NCBI GenBank assembly: GCA_018432235.1 | Contig: JAHDLO010000007.1 | Coordinates: 1-64,000 of the forward strand | Origin: Clostridiaceae bacterium | Lineage (GTDB): Bacteria > Bacillota > Clostridia > Peptostreptococcales > Natronincolaceae | Length of the DNA stretch: 64,000 bases | Direction of reading: 5' to 3' | Shown: positions 17,753-27,773 of the stretch, piece by piece | How positions within the stretch are numbered: the stretch's first letter is position 1 | Layout of the letters: every line of letters begins with the position of its first letter | Translations under genes and position numbers: made by a program | The notes under the pieces: generated by a model | Seen by the model: only the letters and a program-made list of their open reading frames with translations | What the model was told of the DNA's origin: nothing | Databases searched by the model: none

Positions 17753-18368
17753 ATGTATTTAAGTTAATGCCCTGCGCCATTTTAAGGTTAAGAAAACCCA
17801 GAGGCTATAGCAAGTGGAGGAGACAATATGAGAAAATATTGTGCTGTTGACATTAAAGCAACAGCGGCATGATATGTGGTGTTACCCAAGTACTTAAATA
17901 CGAAAGGGACTAGAGGTCGGACACGGTATTAAAATATGACATAATTCCTGGAAATATTTATCAGGTTATTGACATTGAAGTTCTAATATGTTATTACTAG
18001 AATTACTTAAAAAAATATTTCAATTATAATGTAGCCATCGACGGAATAAATGGGGGCTGTTTTTTTATGTAGTTGGACCGGAGCGCCTGACTATTTTGAG
18101 GGTGGCTTAGTACTTTGAAAACTTTAATAACCATGAACTAAGCATTAAGGTTGACAAGGTGCTGATGCCTCGTCACAGTTAAAACTTAGGTTAAGCCATG
18201 AGGGAAAATTTTACATAGGAAAGTGAGGCGGAAGTCTCAACGGGTAACATACGACTAACGACTAGGTAGCTATATGGCGGTTTAACCAAGGATATTAAGG
18301 CTTTAGTTGCGACGAGGTACTAGCTGTTTGTAAGTCTTAAAAAAATAAATATAAATGGGGGGAAGCCA
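17753..18368 (+). other. Intergenic region before potA; no gene seen
   Basis: A 14-codon frame at 17828 starts MRKYCAVDI after a good ribosome site, which resembles the first residues of ROK-family kinases, but it stops at once. An AGCC...GGGCT hairpin followed by seven T residues lies near 18031-18067. The stretch 18066-18340 is less AT-rich than usual intergenic DNA and has several short complementary segments, so it may be a leader RNA, but I match it to no known riboswitch class. A GGGGGGAAG ribosome site for potA is at 18356-18364. Confidence 0.4.
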
Positions 18369-19409
18369 ATGGAGGATCAAATTATTAATCTAGTGGATAT
18401 ATCCAAGAGCTACGAGGGAAGTGAAGCTTTAAAGAATATGAATTTATATATTCGTAAAAATGAGTTCTTGACTCTATTGGGCCCAAGTGGATGTGGAAAG
18501 ACCACCACCCTGAGAATTATAGGTGGCTTTGAAATGCCTAATTCAGGACGGGTGCTCTTTGAAGGTAAGGACATCACCGACGTTCCCCCATATAAAAGAA
18601 GGGTAAACACTGTATTTCAAAAGTATGCCTTGTTTCCCCATATGAATGTAGCTGAAAACATATCCTTTGGTCTAAGGATTAAGGGGATTGCTGAAGGTGA
18701 AATAAAGGAAAAGGTTAAAAGCGTTCTTGCACTGGTGAATCTTGCGGGATATGAGAAGCGATCTGTGAACTCCCTGAGTGGCGGTCAGCAGCAAAGGATA
18801 GCGATCGCGAGGGCTATTGTTAACGAGCCTGAGGTGCTTTTGCTGGACGAGCCACTGGGGGCCTTAGACCTTAAGCTGAGGAAGGACATGCAGCTGGAGC
18901 TTAAAAAGATTCAGCAGCATCTAGGCATTACCTTTATATACGTTACTCATGATCAGGAGGAAGCCCTGACCATGTCCGATACGATTGTCGTTATGAAGGA
19001 CGGGGTTATACAACAAATAGGCAGCCCTGAGGATATTTATAATGAGCCTAAGAATGCCTTCGTTGCAGACTTTATAGGTGAGAGTAATATTGTAGAGGGT
19101 AAATATATTGAAGACCTTAAGGTATCCTTTGCCGACAGAGTTTTCGACTGTGTAGACAAGGGCTTTGGTGTAAATGAAGCGGTGGACATTGTCATTCGTC
19201 CGGAGGATATTAAGATAGTAGAGGAAGGTAAGGGAATGCTTAAGGGTAAGGTTAAATCCGTTATCTTTAAGGGTGTTCACTATGAAATGATGATAACCAG
19301 CATGGGTGTAGATTGGATGGTTCATAGCACTGCAATGGAGCAGGTGGACAGCAATGTGGGCCTCAACATACTGCCCAATGATATTCATATAATGAAGAGG
19401 GTGATCTGA
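18369..19409 (+). CDS. potA: Spermidine/putrescine ABC transporter ATPase PotA
   Basis: This 346-residue cytoplasmic ATPase has Walker A GPSGCGKT (~37-44), signature [14 protein letters not shown], Walker [15 protein letters not shown] and a C-terminal TOBE-like domain ([15 protein letters not shown]). [21 protein letters not shown] is typical of PotA. It is the first gene of potABCD; its stop overlaps the potB start. Confidence 0.93.
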   Translation: MEDQIINLVDISKSYEGSEALKNMNLYIRKNEFLTLLGPSGCGKTTTLRIIGGFEMPNSGRVLFEGKDITDVPPYKRRVNTVFQKYALFPHMNVAENISFGLRIKGIAEGEIKEKVKSVLALVNLAGYEKRSVNSLSGGQQQRIAIARAIVNEPEVLLLDEPLGALDLKLRKDMQLELKKIQQHLGITFIYVTHDQEEALTMSDTIVVMKDGVIQQIGSPEDIYNEPKNAFVADFIGESNIVEGKYIEDLKVSFADRVFDCVDKGFGVNEAVDIVIRPEDIKIVEEGKGMLKGKVKSVIFKGVHYEMMITSMGVDWMVHSTAMEQVDSNVGLNILPNDIHIMKRVI

Positions 19410-20233
19410 TGAAGCTGAAATGGATCTCCTATCCCTACATTATTTGGATGGTTATATTTATCCTGCTGCCTATTTTCCTTATATTGTTCTATAGCGTTAC
19501 CTATAGCACTAATGAAGGCATCGGCTTTACCTTAGAATATTTTCAGAGATTCTTTGAACCCATATATATCAATGTGCTTTGGCGGTCCTTAAAGCTGGCG
19601 CTGACCAGTACGGGGGTATGCCTGCTAATGGGTTACCCTATGGCGATGATACTTGCCGGTAAGGATATAAAGAAGAGAAATGTCATGGTGCTGTTATTTG
19701 TTATACCTATGTGGATGAACTTTCTTTTAAGAACCTACGCATGGATGACATTGCTTGAGCGGAATGGTATTTTAAATTCCTTCCTAGGGCTGTTGGGACT
19801 GTCTCATATGGATTTTCTGTATAATGAAGGGGCGGTCATACTGGGTATGGTATACAACTTCCTGCCCTTTATGGTATTGCCAATATATTCGGTGCTTATT
19901 AAAATAGACAAGAGCCTAATAGAGGCTGCGGGGGATCTGGGGGCAAATGTGCCAACGATCTTCAGAAAGGTCATATTCCCCTTAAGTCTTCCTGGCGTGT
20001 TATCGGGAATCACTATGGTATTTATGCCTGCCGTAACCACCTTTGTTATACCCAGATTGCTGGGGGGAGGTCAGTTTACCCTAATAGGCAATCTGATTGA
20101 GCAGCAATTCCTCTTTGTGGGGGATTGGGGCTTCGGCTCCGCGGTATCGGTTATAATGCTGCTTCTAATCCTTATAAGCATGGGAATTATGGGTAAATAC
20201 GAGAAGGAACAGGAGGGAGGAGGATTATGGTAA
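19409..20233 (+). CDS. potB: Spermidine/putrescine ABC permease PotB
   Basis: This 274-residue membrane protein has six membrane segments; WMNFLLRTYAWMTLLERNGILN is the PotB hallmark and LIEAAGDLGANVPTIFRKVIFPLSLPG is the ATPase-contact loop. It overlaps potA and potC by a few bases. Confidence 0.93.
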   Translation: MKLKWISYPYIIWMVIFILLPIFLILFYSVTYSTNEGIGFTLEYFQRFFEPIYINVLWRSLKLALTSTGVCLLMGYPMAMILAGKDIKKRNVMVLLFVIPMWMNFLLRTYAWMTLLERNGILNSFLGLLGLSHMDFLYNEGAVILGMVYNFLPFMVLPIYSVLIKIDKSLIEAAGDLGANVPTIFRKVIFPLSLPGVLSGITMVFMPAVTTFVIPRLLGGGQFTLIGNLIEQQFLFVGDWGFGSAVSVIMLLLILISMGIMGKYEKEQEGGGLW

Positions 20234-21006
20234 GATTTATTAAGCGGTTTTATACCTTTTTAATCTTTCTTTTTCTGTATGCGCCAATCGTAGTACTTAT
20301 TATATTTTCCTTTAACAGCTCTAAATCCAGAGGCAGCTGGGATGGCTTTACGCTTAACTGGTATGTTGAAATGTTCCAGGATAGGCAGATAATGTCGGCT
20401 TTGTATGTCACTCTGGCGATAGCGGTGCTTTCCTCTATCATTGCAACTATCATAGGCACTGCCGCCGCCATAGGCATTTACAATATGAACAGGCTGAATA
20501 AGGGCATTGTAATGAATCTAACCTATTTGCCGGTTCTCAATGCAGATATCGTTACCGGTATATCCCTGATGCTGCTCTTAATATTCCTAAAGCTACAGCT
20601 AGGCTTTACATCGCTGCTGCTGGCCCATATTACCTTTAATATACCCTATGTGATATTATCGGTTATGCCGAAGCTAAAGCAGCTTAACAAGCACCTTTAC
20701 GAAGCAGCGCTGGATTTGGGAGCAAGCCCTATGTATGCCCTAAGGAATATCATAATTCCCGAAATAAAGCCGGGGATTATTACGGGGCTTTTGCTGGCCT
20801 TCACCCTGTCCATCGACGACTTTGTTATTAGCTTTTTCACTACCGGCTCAGGGGTAGCCAATTTATCGATAACAATCTATTCTATGGCAAGAAGGGGTAT
20901 CAACCCTAAAATAAATGCATTATCTACAATCATGTTTCTAAGCGTTCTTTTTTTACTGATTATAGTAAATAAAAGGATGGATAATTCAAAGGAGGGAGAT
21001 AATTGA
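20227..21006 (+). CDS. potC: Spermidine/putrescine ABC permease PotC
   Basis: This 259-residue membrane protein is the partner of PotB. YAPIVVLIIFSFNSSKSRGSWDGFTLNWY and the loop LYEAALDLGASPMYALRNIIIPEIKPG are typical of PotC. The gene overlaps both neighbours, so the whole operon appears tightly coupled. Confidence 0.93.
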   Translation: MVRFIKRFYTFLIFLFLYAPIVVLIIFSFNSSKSRGSWDGFTLNWYVEMFQDRQIMSALYVTLAIAVLSSIIATIIGTAAAIGIYNMNRLNKGIVMNLTYLPVLNADIVTGISLMLLLIFLKLQLGFTSLLLAHITFNIPYVILSVMPKLKQLNKHLYEAALDLGASPMYALRNIIIPEIKPGIITGLLLAFTLSIDDFVISFFTTGSGVANLSITIYSMARRGINPKINALSTIMFLSVLFLLIIVNKRMDNSKEGDN

Positions 21007-22037
21007 AAAAATTAGCAAAGCTTGTATTATTTCTTTTGGTGGCAGTGATGATACTGTCAGGATGTGGCAGCAGCAAACCAACACTTACAGTGTACAACTG
21101 GGGAGACTACATCGATGAGGATGTTATCAGTGAGTTTGAAGAGGAGTTTGGTGTGAGAGTCGTATATGACGAATTTGCCACTAATGAGGACATGTATGTC
21201 AAAATCAATGCCGGAGGCGGTAATTACGATGTTGCAATTCCATCGGATTATATGATTAAGCGGATGATAGACGAGGATTTACTGCACACAATAAACTTTG
21301 ATAATATACCAAATTATAAATACATTGATGAGCAGTTCAAAGGGCTTGGCTATGACCCAAATAATGCATATTCAGTCCCCTATATGTGGGGAACGGTGGG
21401 AATTTTATATAATAAGACAATGGTGGATGACACAGTAGACAGCTGGAAAATCCTATGGAATGAAAAATATAGCAAGCAAATACTTATGCTGGATAGCCAG
21501 AGGGATTCAATTGGTATCACCCTAAAGATGCTGGGATATTCGTTGAACACAAAAAATCCTCAGGAGCTGGAGGAGGCCAAGGAGGCTTTGATAGCACAAA
21601 AACCCTTGGTTTTAGCCTATGTAGGGGATGAGGTAAAGGATAAGATGATTTCCGGTGAGGCTGCTCTGGCAGTGGTTTGGTCAGGTGATGCCGTGTATAT
21701 GATGAGGCAAAATCCTGATCTGGCCTATACGATTCCGGATGAAGGCAGTAATCTCTGGTTTGATGCTATGGTAATTCCGAAGACCAGTAAAAACAAGGAA
21801 TTGGCAGAGCAGTTTATCAACTTTATGACCAGAACAGACATCGCATTTAAGAATACCGACTACATTGGATATTCCACACCGCATACAGAGGCAAAAGGCC
21901 AGCTGGAGCCTGAGCTTTTAGAAGATGAAGCAGCATATCCAACAATAGAGGATTTGGTGAATAGCGAGGTATTTGAAGATCTGTCCAGCTCTGCAAGCAT
22001 TTACGATAGAATATGGACTGAGGTTAAAGCAAAATAG
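21003..22037 (+). CDS. potD: Spermidine/putrescine-binding lipoprotein PotD
   Basis: This 344-residue substrate-binding lipoprotein has a lipobox (MILSGC, Cys at ~21), and the mature protein opens LTVYNWGDYIDEDVISEFEEEFG, the PotD signature for polyamine receptors. The start is TTG 21003, which overlaps the potC stop, with AAAGGAGGGAG upstream. Confidence 0.93.
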   Translation: MKKLAKLVLFLLVAVMILSGCGSSKPTLTVYNWGDYIDEDVISEFEEEFGVRVVYDEFATNEDMYVKINAGGGNYDVAIPSDYMIKRMIDEDLLHTINFDNIPNYKYIDEQFKGLGYDPNNAYSVPYMWGTVGILYNKTMVDDTVDSWKILWNEKYSKQILMLDSQRDSIGITLKMLGYSLNTKNPQELEEAKEALIAQKPLVLAYVGDEVKDKMISGEAALAVVWSGDAVYMMRQNPDLAYTIPDEGSNLWFDAMVIPKTSKNKELAEQFINFMTRTDIAFKNTDYIGYSTPHTEAKGQLEPELLEDEAAYPTIEDLVNSEVFEDLSSSASIYDRIWTEVKAK

Positions 22038-22061
22038 TATAAGGTGATATATGGTATAAGG

Positions 22062-22097
22062 GCCAGGGAGCAGCAGAAAGCTAACCCTGGCTTTTTT
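22062..22097 (+). terminator. Terminator of the pot operon
   Basis: GCCAGGG (22062-22068) pairs with CCCTGGC (22085-22091), followed by TTTTTTA. Confidence 0.8.
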
Positions 22098-22180
22098 AGT
22101 TGGTTGCCCCATCGACCTTCAACTTTCATCTCCTTTACTGTATAATAAAAGTAATGTCAATATTTTGAGGTGATGCTGCT

Positions 22181-25100
22181 ATGGATAATATATCAGTAAG
22201 ACTTTTCAGTGCTCCTACCGTACAGGTTAATGGTAAGACCTTAAGCTTTCGAACGAAAAAAGCCGAGGCTTTATTTTATTATCTATTAGTGAAGAAACAG
22301 GCCAGCAGGGACCAGCTGGTTTATTTGCTATGGAGTGAAGAGGAGGAGGGAACGGCAAAGAAAAACCTCAGAAATGCCCTATATAATATCCGTAGGGCAT
22401 TTAATGAGAATATTCTTCAGACACCCGGTAAATCTATTGTTATGCTGAATCCAGAAATAAATATTGACTGCGATCTGTACAGCTTTTTAAAGGGAGATAA
22501 GAATAGTACCACAGCCTATAGCGGAGAGTTTCTGCAGGGCTTTTATGTCAAGGGCTGCAGAGAATTTGATGAATGGCTGCAGACTGCCCGCGAGGACTAT
22601 AAAAATAGCTACATCGCTATACTGTATAGCCAGTTGGAGGAGGCTTCAAAGGAAAATAAAATTGAGACGATTGAGTACTTATGCAGGCTTTTGATAGCTG
22701 AAGATCCCTATGATGAAAGAGCCTACAAAATCCTATTAAAGGGCTGTATTAATGCCGGTGCCTTTAACAAGGGTGTGGCGTATTATAAAAGGCTGGCTGA
22801 AATACTGCAAAGGGAGCTGGGGATTGAACCGGATAACGAAGCTCAAGCATTGTACAAAGAGCTGCTGCAGAAAAGAAGCCTACTGGAGAAAGCGTCATCA
22901 CAGCAAGGCCCCAGCCTATTGTTTGGAAGATATCAGGAGCTGATGCGACTAAGAAACCATTACAACAGCTTTATAAATGGCGATGGCTACAAAGCATTAT
23001 TCATATTTGGTGAGGCAGGGATAGGAAAAACCCTATTGAAGGAGCATTTTTTAAGGGAGCTTGAGGATCAGCCCCTATATATATTTCAGGCCAACTGCTA
23101 TCAGGCGGAGGAGAGCTTTTATTTAAGGCCATGGAATAGTATTTTTGTTAAGCTGGCGGAGCTGATTAATCAAAATGCAATCGATATCCCCAGCAGCTGG
23201 AGAAGCATTCTAGCCTATATTTCTCCCGTCTTTGCCTTTGAAGGTGTGGCGGAAGGAGGACTCGCAGATCGTACTGAGTCCATTCAGTATCAGCTGGTGG
23301 AGGAGGTTCTATTAGGTCTATTCAAGCGTCTGGGGGAAATAAAAAAGGTAATTATCGTATTTGAAGATATCAATTGGATGGATAAAATGAGTCTGTCCCT
23401 CTTAAATTGCATTATTCTTCATCAGGAAAGCCATGGATGCTTCGTGGTAGCCACCTGCAGAGACGAATACAATGAAAGGCTGGATAATATAATGGCAGTC
23501 CTTCAAAAGCATAGCCTGATGGAGAGGCTGGAGCTTAGAAGATTTAACATAGCAGAGGTTCGGGAGTTTGTCATAAATGCCCTGCCGAAATATAAATTCA
23601 CCGATGACGCAATTGACTATATCTACAGGGAGACGGAGGGCAACAGCTTCTTTTTAGCAGAGTATGTGAATGCGGCTAAGGAAAGAAGAAATCGAAAGGA
23701 AATGTCCAACACCATGCAGGAGGTATTAAAGAGCAGGTTCATGGGATTGTCGCAGGAGGCTAGGAAGCTGCTGAATATCATATCCATATTCTTTGATCAT
23801 ATTTCACTAAGACTTCTGGCTCGAATGCTGCAGAAGGATGAATTGGAGGTTGTAGGGAATGTCGAGGAGCTGACTAATAAGAGAATTATAGCCGAGGGAC
23901 TGGAGGGCGGTGAGATTTTTTACAGCTTTACCCACCAAAAGCTTCGGGAGTTTATATACCATCAGCAATCTGCCGCCATGAGACAAATACTTCATCAAAA
24001 GGCAGGAACGCTGCTGGAGCAGCAGCTTAGGCATGAGGTCAGTGATTACTGGATATATCCAAGCCTGATTTATCATTTCTCTAATGGCGGCAATTATCTG
24101 GCGGCTTTGAAATACCATATTCGAAATGCTGACTTGTATCTAGACTATACCCATGAGCTCTTCCCTGTGCTGGTGGACAATCCTCGACTGAAGGAAAAGA
24201 ATTTGTACTTGCCAAAGGAGCAGGCACTGGTGTATATACAGGAAGCAGAGGCATTGATTCGAAGGATAAAGAGCAGTAGTGGTGCTGCAGAGGAGCTAAA
24301 GCCACTGGAGCTTTACTATTACCTTATAAAGGGCAGGTACCATATCAAGGAGGGAGAGTATGACTGCGGTGTAGAGGTCATCAGTCGGCTGATAGAGGCC
24401 TCAATAGAGCAGAAGGAGGATTATTATACCCTTAAGGCCTATCGACAAATGATCTACTACAGCATTCAAACCCACAATGTGGAGCTGATAAAGGAGTATG
24501 TGGACAAGAGCTTTGTAATAGCCAGAGCAAGGGGCTATCAAAGGGAGTTTGGCTTTCTACTAAGGCTGCAGGGGGTAAGTAAGATAATGATGGGGAAATA
24601 TGATGAGGCGGAGGAGCTTCTGAAGCAGGCCCTCAACATTTTTACCGGGCTAAATCGACAGGAGGATAAATATGCCTCCAATATCGCGGCGATATACAAT
24701 TATTTAGGTGAAATCAGAAGATACAGCATGAAGTTTTCAAGAGCCCTGAACTACTATGATGAGGCCATTAGCATTTGTCGTCAAAAGAGCTTTCTAAGGG
24801 GCCTGACGATTTTTAACACCAATGCAGGCAGAACCGCCTTTGAGATGGGAGATTATGAGCGGGCAAAGCAATATTTCCGAAAGGCCCTGACTCAATACAA
24901 CCAATACGATATCGTTTGGGGTCGTTCTGTAGCAGAGGCCTATATGGCCTTATTGCTCATAGGTGATGGGGAATACAGAGAGGGCTATCATTGCCTGAAG
25001 CGGGCGGAGGAACTGAGTAGACGCCTCAAAAGCCCCTACGAAATTGGCTTGACCTTTAGAATAAAAGCCGATATTAAGGCAAGAATGAATAATAATAAGG

Positions 25101-25240
25101 CATTACATCATTTTTTTAAGGATTATTTATCTGAAAACATTGGTGTTTATTGTAAAAATGGTATAGAATTATTAAGTAGGGTTAAGGAGAACTATGAGGT
25201 GGATATTTTAAAGCTTCTTCAAAAAAGAGCGATTAATTGA
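22181..25240 (+). CDS. Large BTAD/AAA-ATPase/TPR transcriptional activator
   Basis: A 1019-residue cytoplasmic regulator. Residues 1-~100 form an OmpR-like winged helix (SVRLFSAPTVQVNG...RDQLVYLLWSE), and residues ~100-230 the bacterial transcriptional activator (BTAD) helical domain. An AAA/STAND ATPase follows, with Walker A GEAGIGKT at ~276 and Walker B KVIIVFEDINWMD at ~390. The C-terminal third (~700-980) is TPR-like repeats that probably sense a ligand or partner. It lies 140 bp after potD behind a terminator, so it is a separate unit; whether it controls the pot genes is unknown. Confidence 0.85.
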   Translation: MDNISVRLFSAPTVQVNGKTLSFRTKKAEALFYYLLVKKQASRDQLVYLLWSEEEEGTAKKNLRNALYNIRRAFNENILQTPGKSIVMLNPEINIDCDLYSFLKGDKNSTTAYSGEFLQGFYVKGCREFDEWLQTAREDYKNSYIAILYSQLEEASKENKIETIEYLCRLLIAEDPYDERAYKILLKGCINAGAFNKGVAYYKRLAEILQRELGIEPDNEAQALYKELLQKRSLLEKASSQQGPSLLFGRYQELMRLRNHYNSFINGDGYKALFIFGEAGIGKTLLKEHFLRELEDQPLYIFQANCYQAEESFYLRPWNSIFVKLAELINQNAIDIPSSWRSILAYISPVFAFEGVAEGGLADRTESIQYQLVEEVLLGLFKRLGEIKKVIIVFEDINWMDKMSLSLLNCIILHQESHGCFVVATCRDEYNERLDNIMAVLQKHSLMERLELRRFNIAEVREFVINALPKYKFTDDAIDYIYRETEGNSFFLAEYVNAAKERRNRKEMSNTMQEVLKSRFMGLSQEARKLLNIISIFFDHISLRLLARMLQKDELEVVGNVEELTNKRIIAEGLEGGEIFYSFTHQKLREFIYHQQSAAMRQILHQKAGTLLEQQLRHEVSDYWIYPSLIYHFSNGGNYLAALKYHIRNADLYLDYTHELFPVLVDNPRLKEKNLYLPKEQALVYIQEAEALIRRIKSSSGAAEELKPLELYYYLIKGRYHIKEGEYDCGVEVISRLIEASIEQKEDYYTLKAYRQMIYYSIQTHNVELIKEYVDKSFVIARARGYQREFGFLLRLQGVSKIMMGKYDEAEELLKQALNIFTGLNRQEDKYASNIAAIYNYLGEIRRYSMKFSRALNYYDEAISICRQKSFLRGLTIFNTNAGRTAFEMGDYERAKQYFRKALTQYNQYDIVWGRSVAEAYMALLLIGDGEYREGYHCLKRAEELSRRLKSPYEIGLTFRIKADIKARMNNNKALHHFFKDYLSENIGVYCKNGIELLSRVKENYEVDILKLLQKRAIN

Positions 25241-25279
25241 GAGCTTGCAATAAAATTTACATACAAAGGAGAAGATAAA

Positions 25280-25609
25280 ATGAGTAATCACGAGCACGGC
25301 TGCGGCTGCGGTCATGATCATCACGACCACGACCATGACCACGAGCAAAAAATGATATATGTTACAATGGATGACGGCAAGGAGGTTGCTTGCTTAGTAG
25401 TGGATATGTTTGCAGTAGGTGACAAGGAGTACATCGCTATTGTTCCCGAGGGTGAAGAGGAGGTCTTCCTGTACCAGTTCAAGGAGGACGAGGCAGGCGT
25501 CCAATTATTAAATATCGAGGACGATGAGGAATTTGAAGCAGTTTCAAAGACCTTTCTGGAATCTGTAGATTTCGTAGAGCACGACCATGAAGAGGACGTA
25601 GAGGAATAA
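25280..25609 (+). CDS. DUF1292 family protein with His-rich N-terminus
   Basis: A 109-residue acidic protein. The core IYVTMDDGKEVACLVVDMF...EGEEEVFLYQF is the DUF1292 pattern common in Firmicutes. The first ~20 residues are a histidine/cysteine-rich stretch (HEHGCGCGHDHHDHDHDH) that could bind zinc, nickel or another metal; another HDHEE sits at the C-terminus. Function unknown. An AAAGGAGAAG site precedes the ATG. Confidence 0.8.
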   Translation: MSNHEHGCGCGHDHHDHDHDHEQKMIYVTMDDGKEVACLVVDMFAVGDKEYIAIVPEGEEEVFLYQFKEDEAGVQLLNIEDDEEFEAVSKTFLESVDFVEHDHEEDVEE

Positions 25610-25617
25610 GAAGAATT

Positions 25618-25646
25618 AGCTCAGGCTTTGGACCTGGGCTTTTTTG
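25618..25646 (+). terminator. Terminator after the DUF1292 gene
   Basis: AGCTCAGG pairs with CCTGGGCT (one G-U), followed by TTTTTTG. Confidence 0.75.
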
Positions 25647-25770
25647 TTTTTGCTGGGATAAATACTTAAGGAAATTGCACTTTTCACCTATTTTATTTTT
25701 TGAAAGTTTTTATTAAATTAATGTTATATTTTGCCTAATTGACATATAATGAATTGAAGGAACAGATAAA

Positions 25771-25890
25771 ATGGAGAATGGCTTGCTGCAATATAAAAAC
25801 AAGGATATAGATGCTCCCATGCTAATATCAATTTCCTCAAATAATAATAATATGACACTTATAATATATGCTACAGCAGATAGTCTTTGA
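25771..25890 (+). CDS. Possible 39-residue small protein
   Basis: ATG 25771 with a weak AAGGAAC site opens a frame reading MENGLLQYKNKDIDAPM and onward to TGA at 25888, 25 bp before the next gene. A TTGACATATAAT motif lies just upstream. No homology is recognised. Otherwise 25650-25915 is AT-rich intergenic DNA. Confidence 0.3.
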   Translation: MENGLLQYKNKDIDAPMLISISSNNNNMTLIIYATADSL

Positions 25891-25915
25891 ATGAATATTT
25901 AAGGGGGGATGAAGT

Positions 25916-26215
25916 ATGTACAGGTATTTAGATAAAAGGGAATATGAAAATCCCGAGGTAACCTATCAGCTGTCAAAGCTTTCCGACAATAAGGTGAAGG
26001 TTACTGTCTTTTGGGGGGAGAAACCAAATTCCGGCTATAGGATAAGAATAAAGGAAGTTAGGATGAATAACGGTGAGCTAAAGGTTTTATATAGCAAGTC
26101 CTATCCTGACGAGGATGGCATCTACAAGCAGGCTATTACTTATCCATCCGACAGCTGGGAGGGCGAGCTTGAGGCTTCCATGGATGCCGATAGGGTGACC
26201 TTATTAAGTGAATAG
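25916..26215 (+). CDS. Small protein with a PrcB-like domain
   Basis: This 99-residue protein has no signal peptide. The segment KVTVFWGEKPNSGYRIRIKEV matches the PNSGY-containing core of PrcB-type domains, usually found in secreted or lipoprotein partners of proteases; here only the domain core is present. A GGGGGGATG site precedes the start. The role is unknown. A terminator follows immediately. Confidence 0.55.
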   Translation: MYRYLDKREYENPEVTYQLSKLSDNKVKVTVFWGEKPNSGYRIRIKEVRMNNGELKVLYSKSYPDEDGIYKQAITYPSDSWEGELEASMDADRVTLLSE

Positions 26216-26232
26216 CAGTTGAATTGTTGACG

Positions 26233-26260
26233 GAGAAGTAGATGCTTACTTCTCTTTTTT
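26233..26260 (+). terminator. Terminator
   Basis: GAGAAGTA (26233-26240) pairs with TACTTCTC (26247-26254), followed by TTTTTT. Confidence 0.8.
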
Positions 26261-26334
26261 ATTAGATTTTATGGGTTTGAATCTGTCTACAAAAACTATA
26301 TAATATAAGCATATTAAATTATGAGGACTGAGGT

Positions 26335-27105
26335 ATGCGTATGCTGCTGCGAGATGCTCTGGGACTGAAACTGAATAAAAGAAGGTTGATTGCTCTGGTG
26401 GGGGGCGGTGGAAAAACCACTACCCTCTTTAAACTGGCTTCGGAATACAAAGACGCTGGTAAATCGGTTTTGGTTACCACCACCACTGCAATATATCAGC
26501 CTGAGGCTCGTCAATATGATAAATTGATCCTCACAGAGGACAAAGCCGCTTTCAATGATAATTGCCAGGGCGGTATGCCTGGAATTACGGTGGTTGGCAG
26601 ATGTATCAATGAAGAAGGAAAGCTGCTGGGTGTTAATCGTGCTATGGCGAATTTCCTGTATCTGAAAGGGAGCTTTGATGTGATTTTGGTAGAAGCTGAC
26701 GGGGCAAAGAAAAGGCCGATTAAGGCTCCGGCAACGCATGAGCCTGTAATACCAGAGATGACCAGTGATGTCATTGGTGTAATAGGTCTGGAGGCTCTTG
26801 GGGGTAGAATAACCCAGGAGCTGGTTCATAGAGCACCGCTATTTGCCGAGGTAGTGGGGGCGCAGCTGAATGCTGCTATAGACGGAGAGATGCTGAAGGC
26901 TCTGATACGACATCCTCAGGGACTCTTTAAAGCCACTCCCATCGGTGCCGACAGATATCTGATATTAAACAAGCTGGATTTGATAGGAGAAAATCAGCTA
27001 AAGGAGCTAAAATCGCTTAAGGGGCTTGAAGGATACCTGCGGGAAATATTAATCACCTCCTATAGCAAAAATAGTATAGGCAAATGGAGGGATATCATTG
27101 ATTAG
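26335..27105 (+). CDS. yqeC: YqeC family protein (selenium-dependent hydroxylase accessory)
   Basis: This 256-residue protein has a P-loop near the N-terminus (LVGGGGKTTTLFKLA, residues ~22-36) and VLVEADGAKKRPIKAPATHEPVIP, the YqeC signature. The family is linked by genome context to selenium-dependent molybdenum hydroxylases, perhaps in cofactor handling. The next gene overlaps by 8 bp and encodes a MocA-like transferase, a usual partner, but no hydroxylase, selD or xdhC lies within the window. The start may be ATG 26335 or 26341. Confidence 0.8.
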   Translation: MRMLLRDALGLKLNKRRLIALVGGGGKTTTLFKLASEYKDAGKSVLVTTTTAIYQPEARQYDKLILTEDKAAFNDNCQGGMPGITVVGRCINEEGKLLGVNRAMANFLYLKGSFDVILVEADGAKKRPIKAPATHEPVIPEMTSDVIGVIGLEALGGRITQELVHRAPLFAEVVGAQLNAAIDGEMLKALIRHPQGLFKATPIGADRYLILNKLDLIGENQLKELKSLKGLEGYLREILITSYSKNSIGKWRDIID

Positions 27106-27691
27106 TGGAATAATAATGGCATCAGGCTTTTCCAGACGAATGCAGCAGGAAAAGCTGCTGATGAAAATAGGTGAGACGCCGATGGTGGAGGCTGTGATTA
27201 AGGCGGCAAAGGCATCATGCCTTGGGGAGGTAATACTGGTATACCGTAATCCCCAGGTAAAGCTGCTGGCGGAGCAGCATGGCATAAAGGCAGTCTTTAA
27301 TCCCAATGCCCACCTTGGCCAGAGCGAAGCCATGAAAACAGGCATAAAGGCAGTAGACCAGGAAACCAAGGCATATTTGTTTATGGTGGGGGATCAGCCC
27401 TATATAAAACCGGAGATTATAGACAGGCTTATTGCGGTCTATAGAGAAGGGAAAGCACGTATTGTAGTACCCACTTATAAGAGCAAGAATACTAGCCCTG
27501 TGTTATTTGACGCTTCCTACAAAGCTGCGCTTTTAACCATCGAGGGGGATGAGGGTGGAAGGCGTATCATCTCAACCCAGAAGGAGAGAATAGCCTTTGT
27601 TGCGATGGATGACATTGCAATGTTGGAGGATATTGACTCTATGGAGAGCTATCAGAGGCTAATAGCGGCTATTGACGATAATAACCACTAA
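27098..27691 (+). CDS. MocA-like molybdenum cofactor nucleotidyltransferase
   Basis: This 197-residue protein opens ISGIIMASGFSRRMQQEKLL, the nucleotide-binding loop of MobA/MocA-type enzymes. GDQPYIKPEII supplies the metal-binding aspartate motif. Members attach CMP or GMP to molybdopterin. It starts at TTG 27098 with TGGAGGG ahead and overlaps yqeC. Context suggests maturation of a molybdenum hydroxylase encoded elsewhere. Confidence 0.8.
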   Translation: MISGIIMASGFSRRMQQEKLLMKIGETPMVEAVIKAAKASCLGEVILVYRNPQVKLLAEQHGIKAVFNPNAHLGQSEAMKTGIKAVDQETKAYLFMVGDQPYIKPEIIDRLIAVYREGKARIVVPTYKSKNTSPVLFDASYKAALLTIEGDEGGRRIISTQKERIAFVAMDDIAMLEDIDSMESYQRLIAAIDDNNH

Positions 27692-27773
27692 AAAGGAAAT
27701 TTTAAGCCCTTGAGAATTATAGAGGCAGTTGATATAGTTATATAAAGCGTACTGAAAAAAAGGGGTGAGAAAA

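Noticed and set aside
17828..17872. Possible ROK-kinase start (MRKYCAVDI...)
   Set aside because: The frame stops after 14 codons and no further kinase motif (such as the DxGG loop or HGxGGG) follows in any frame.
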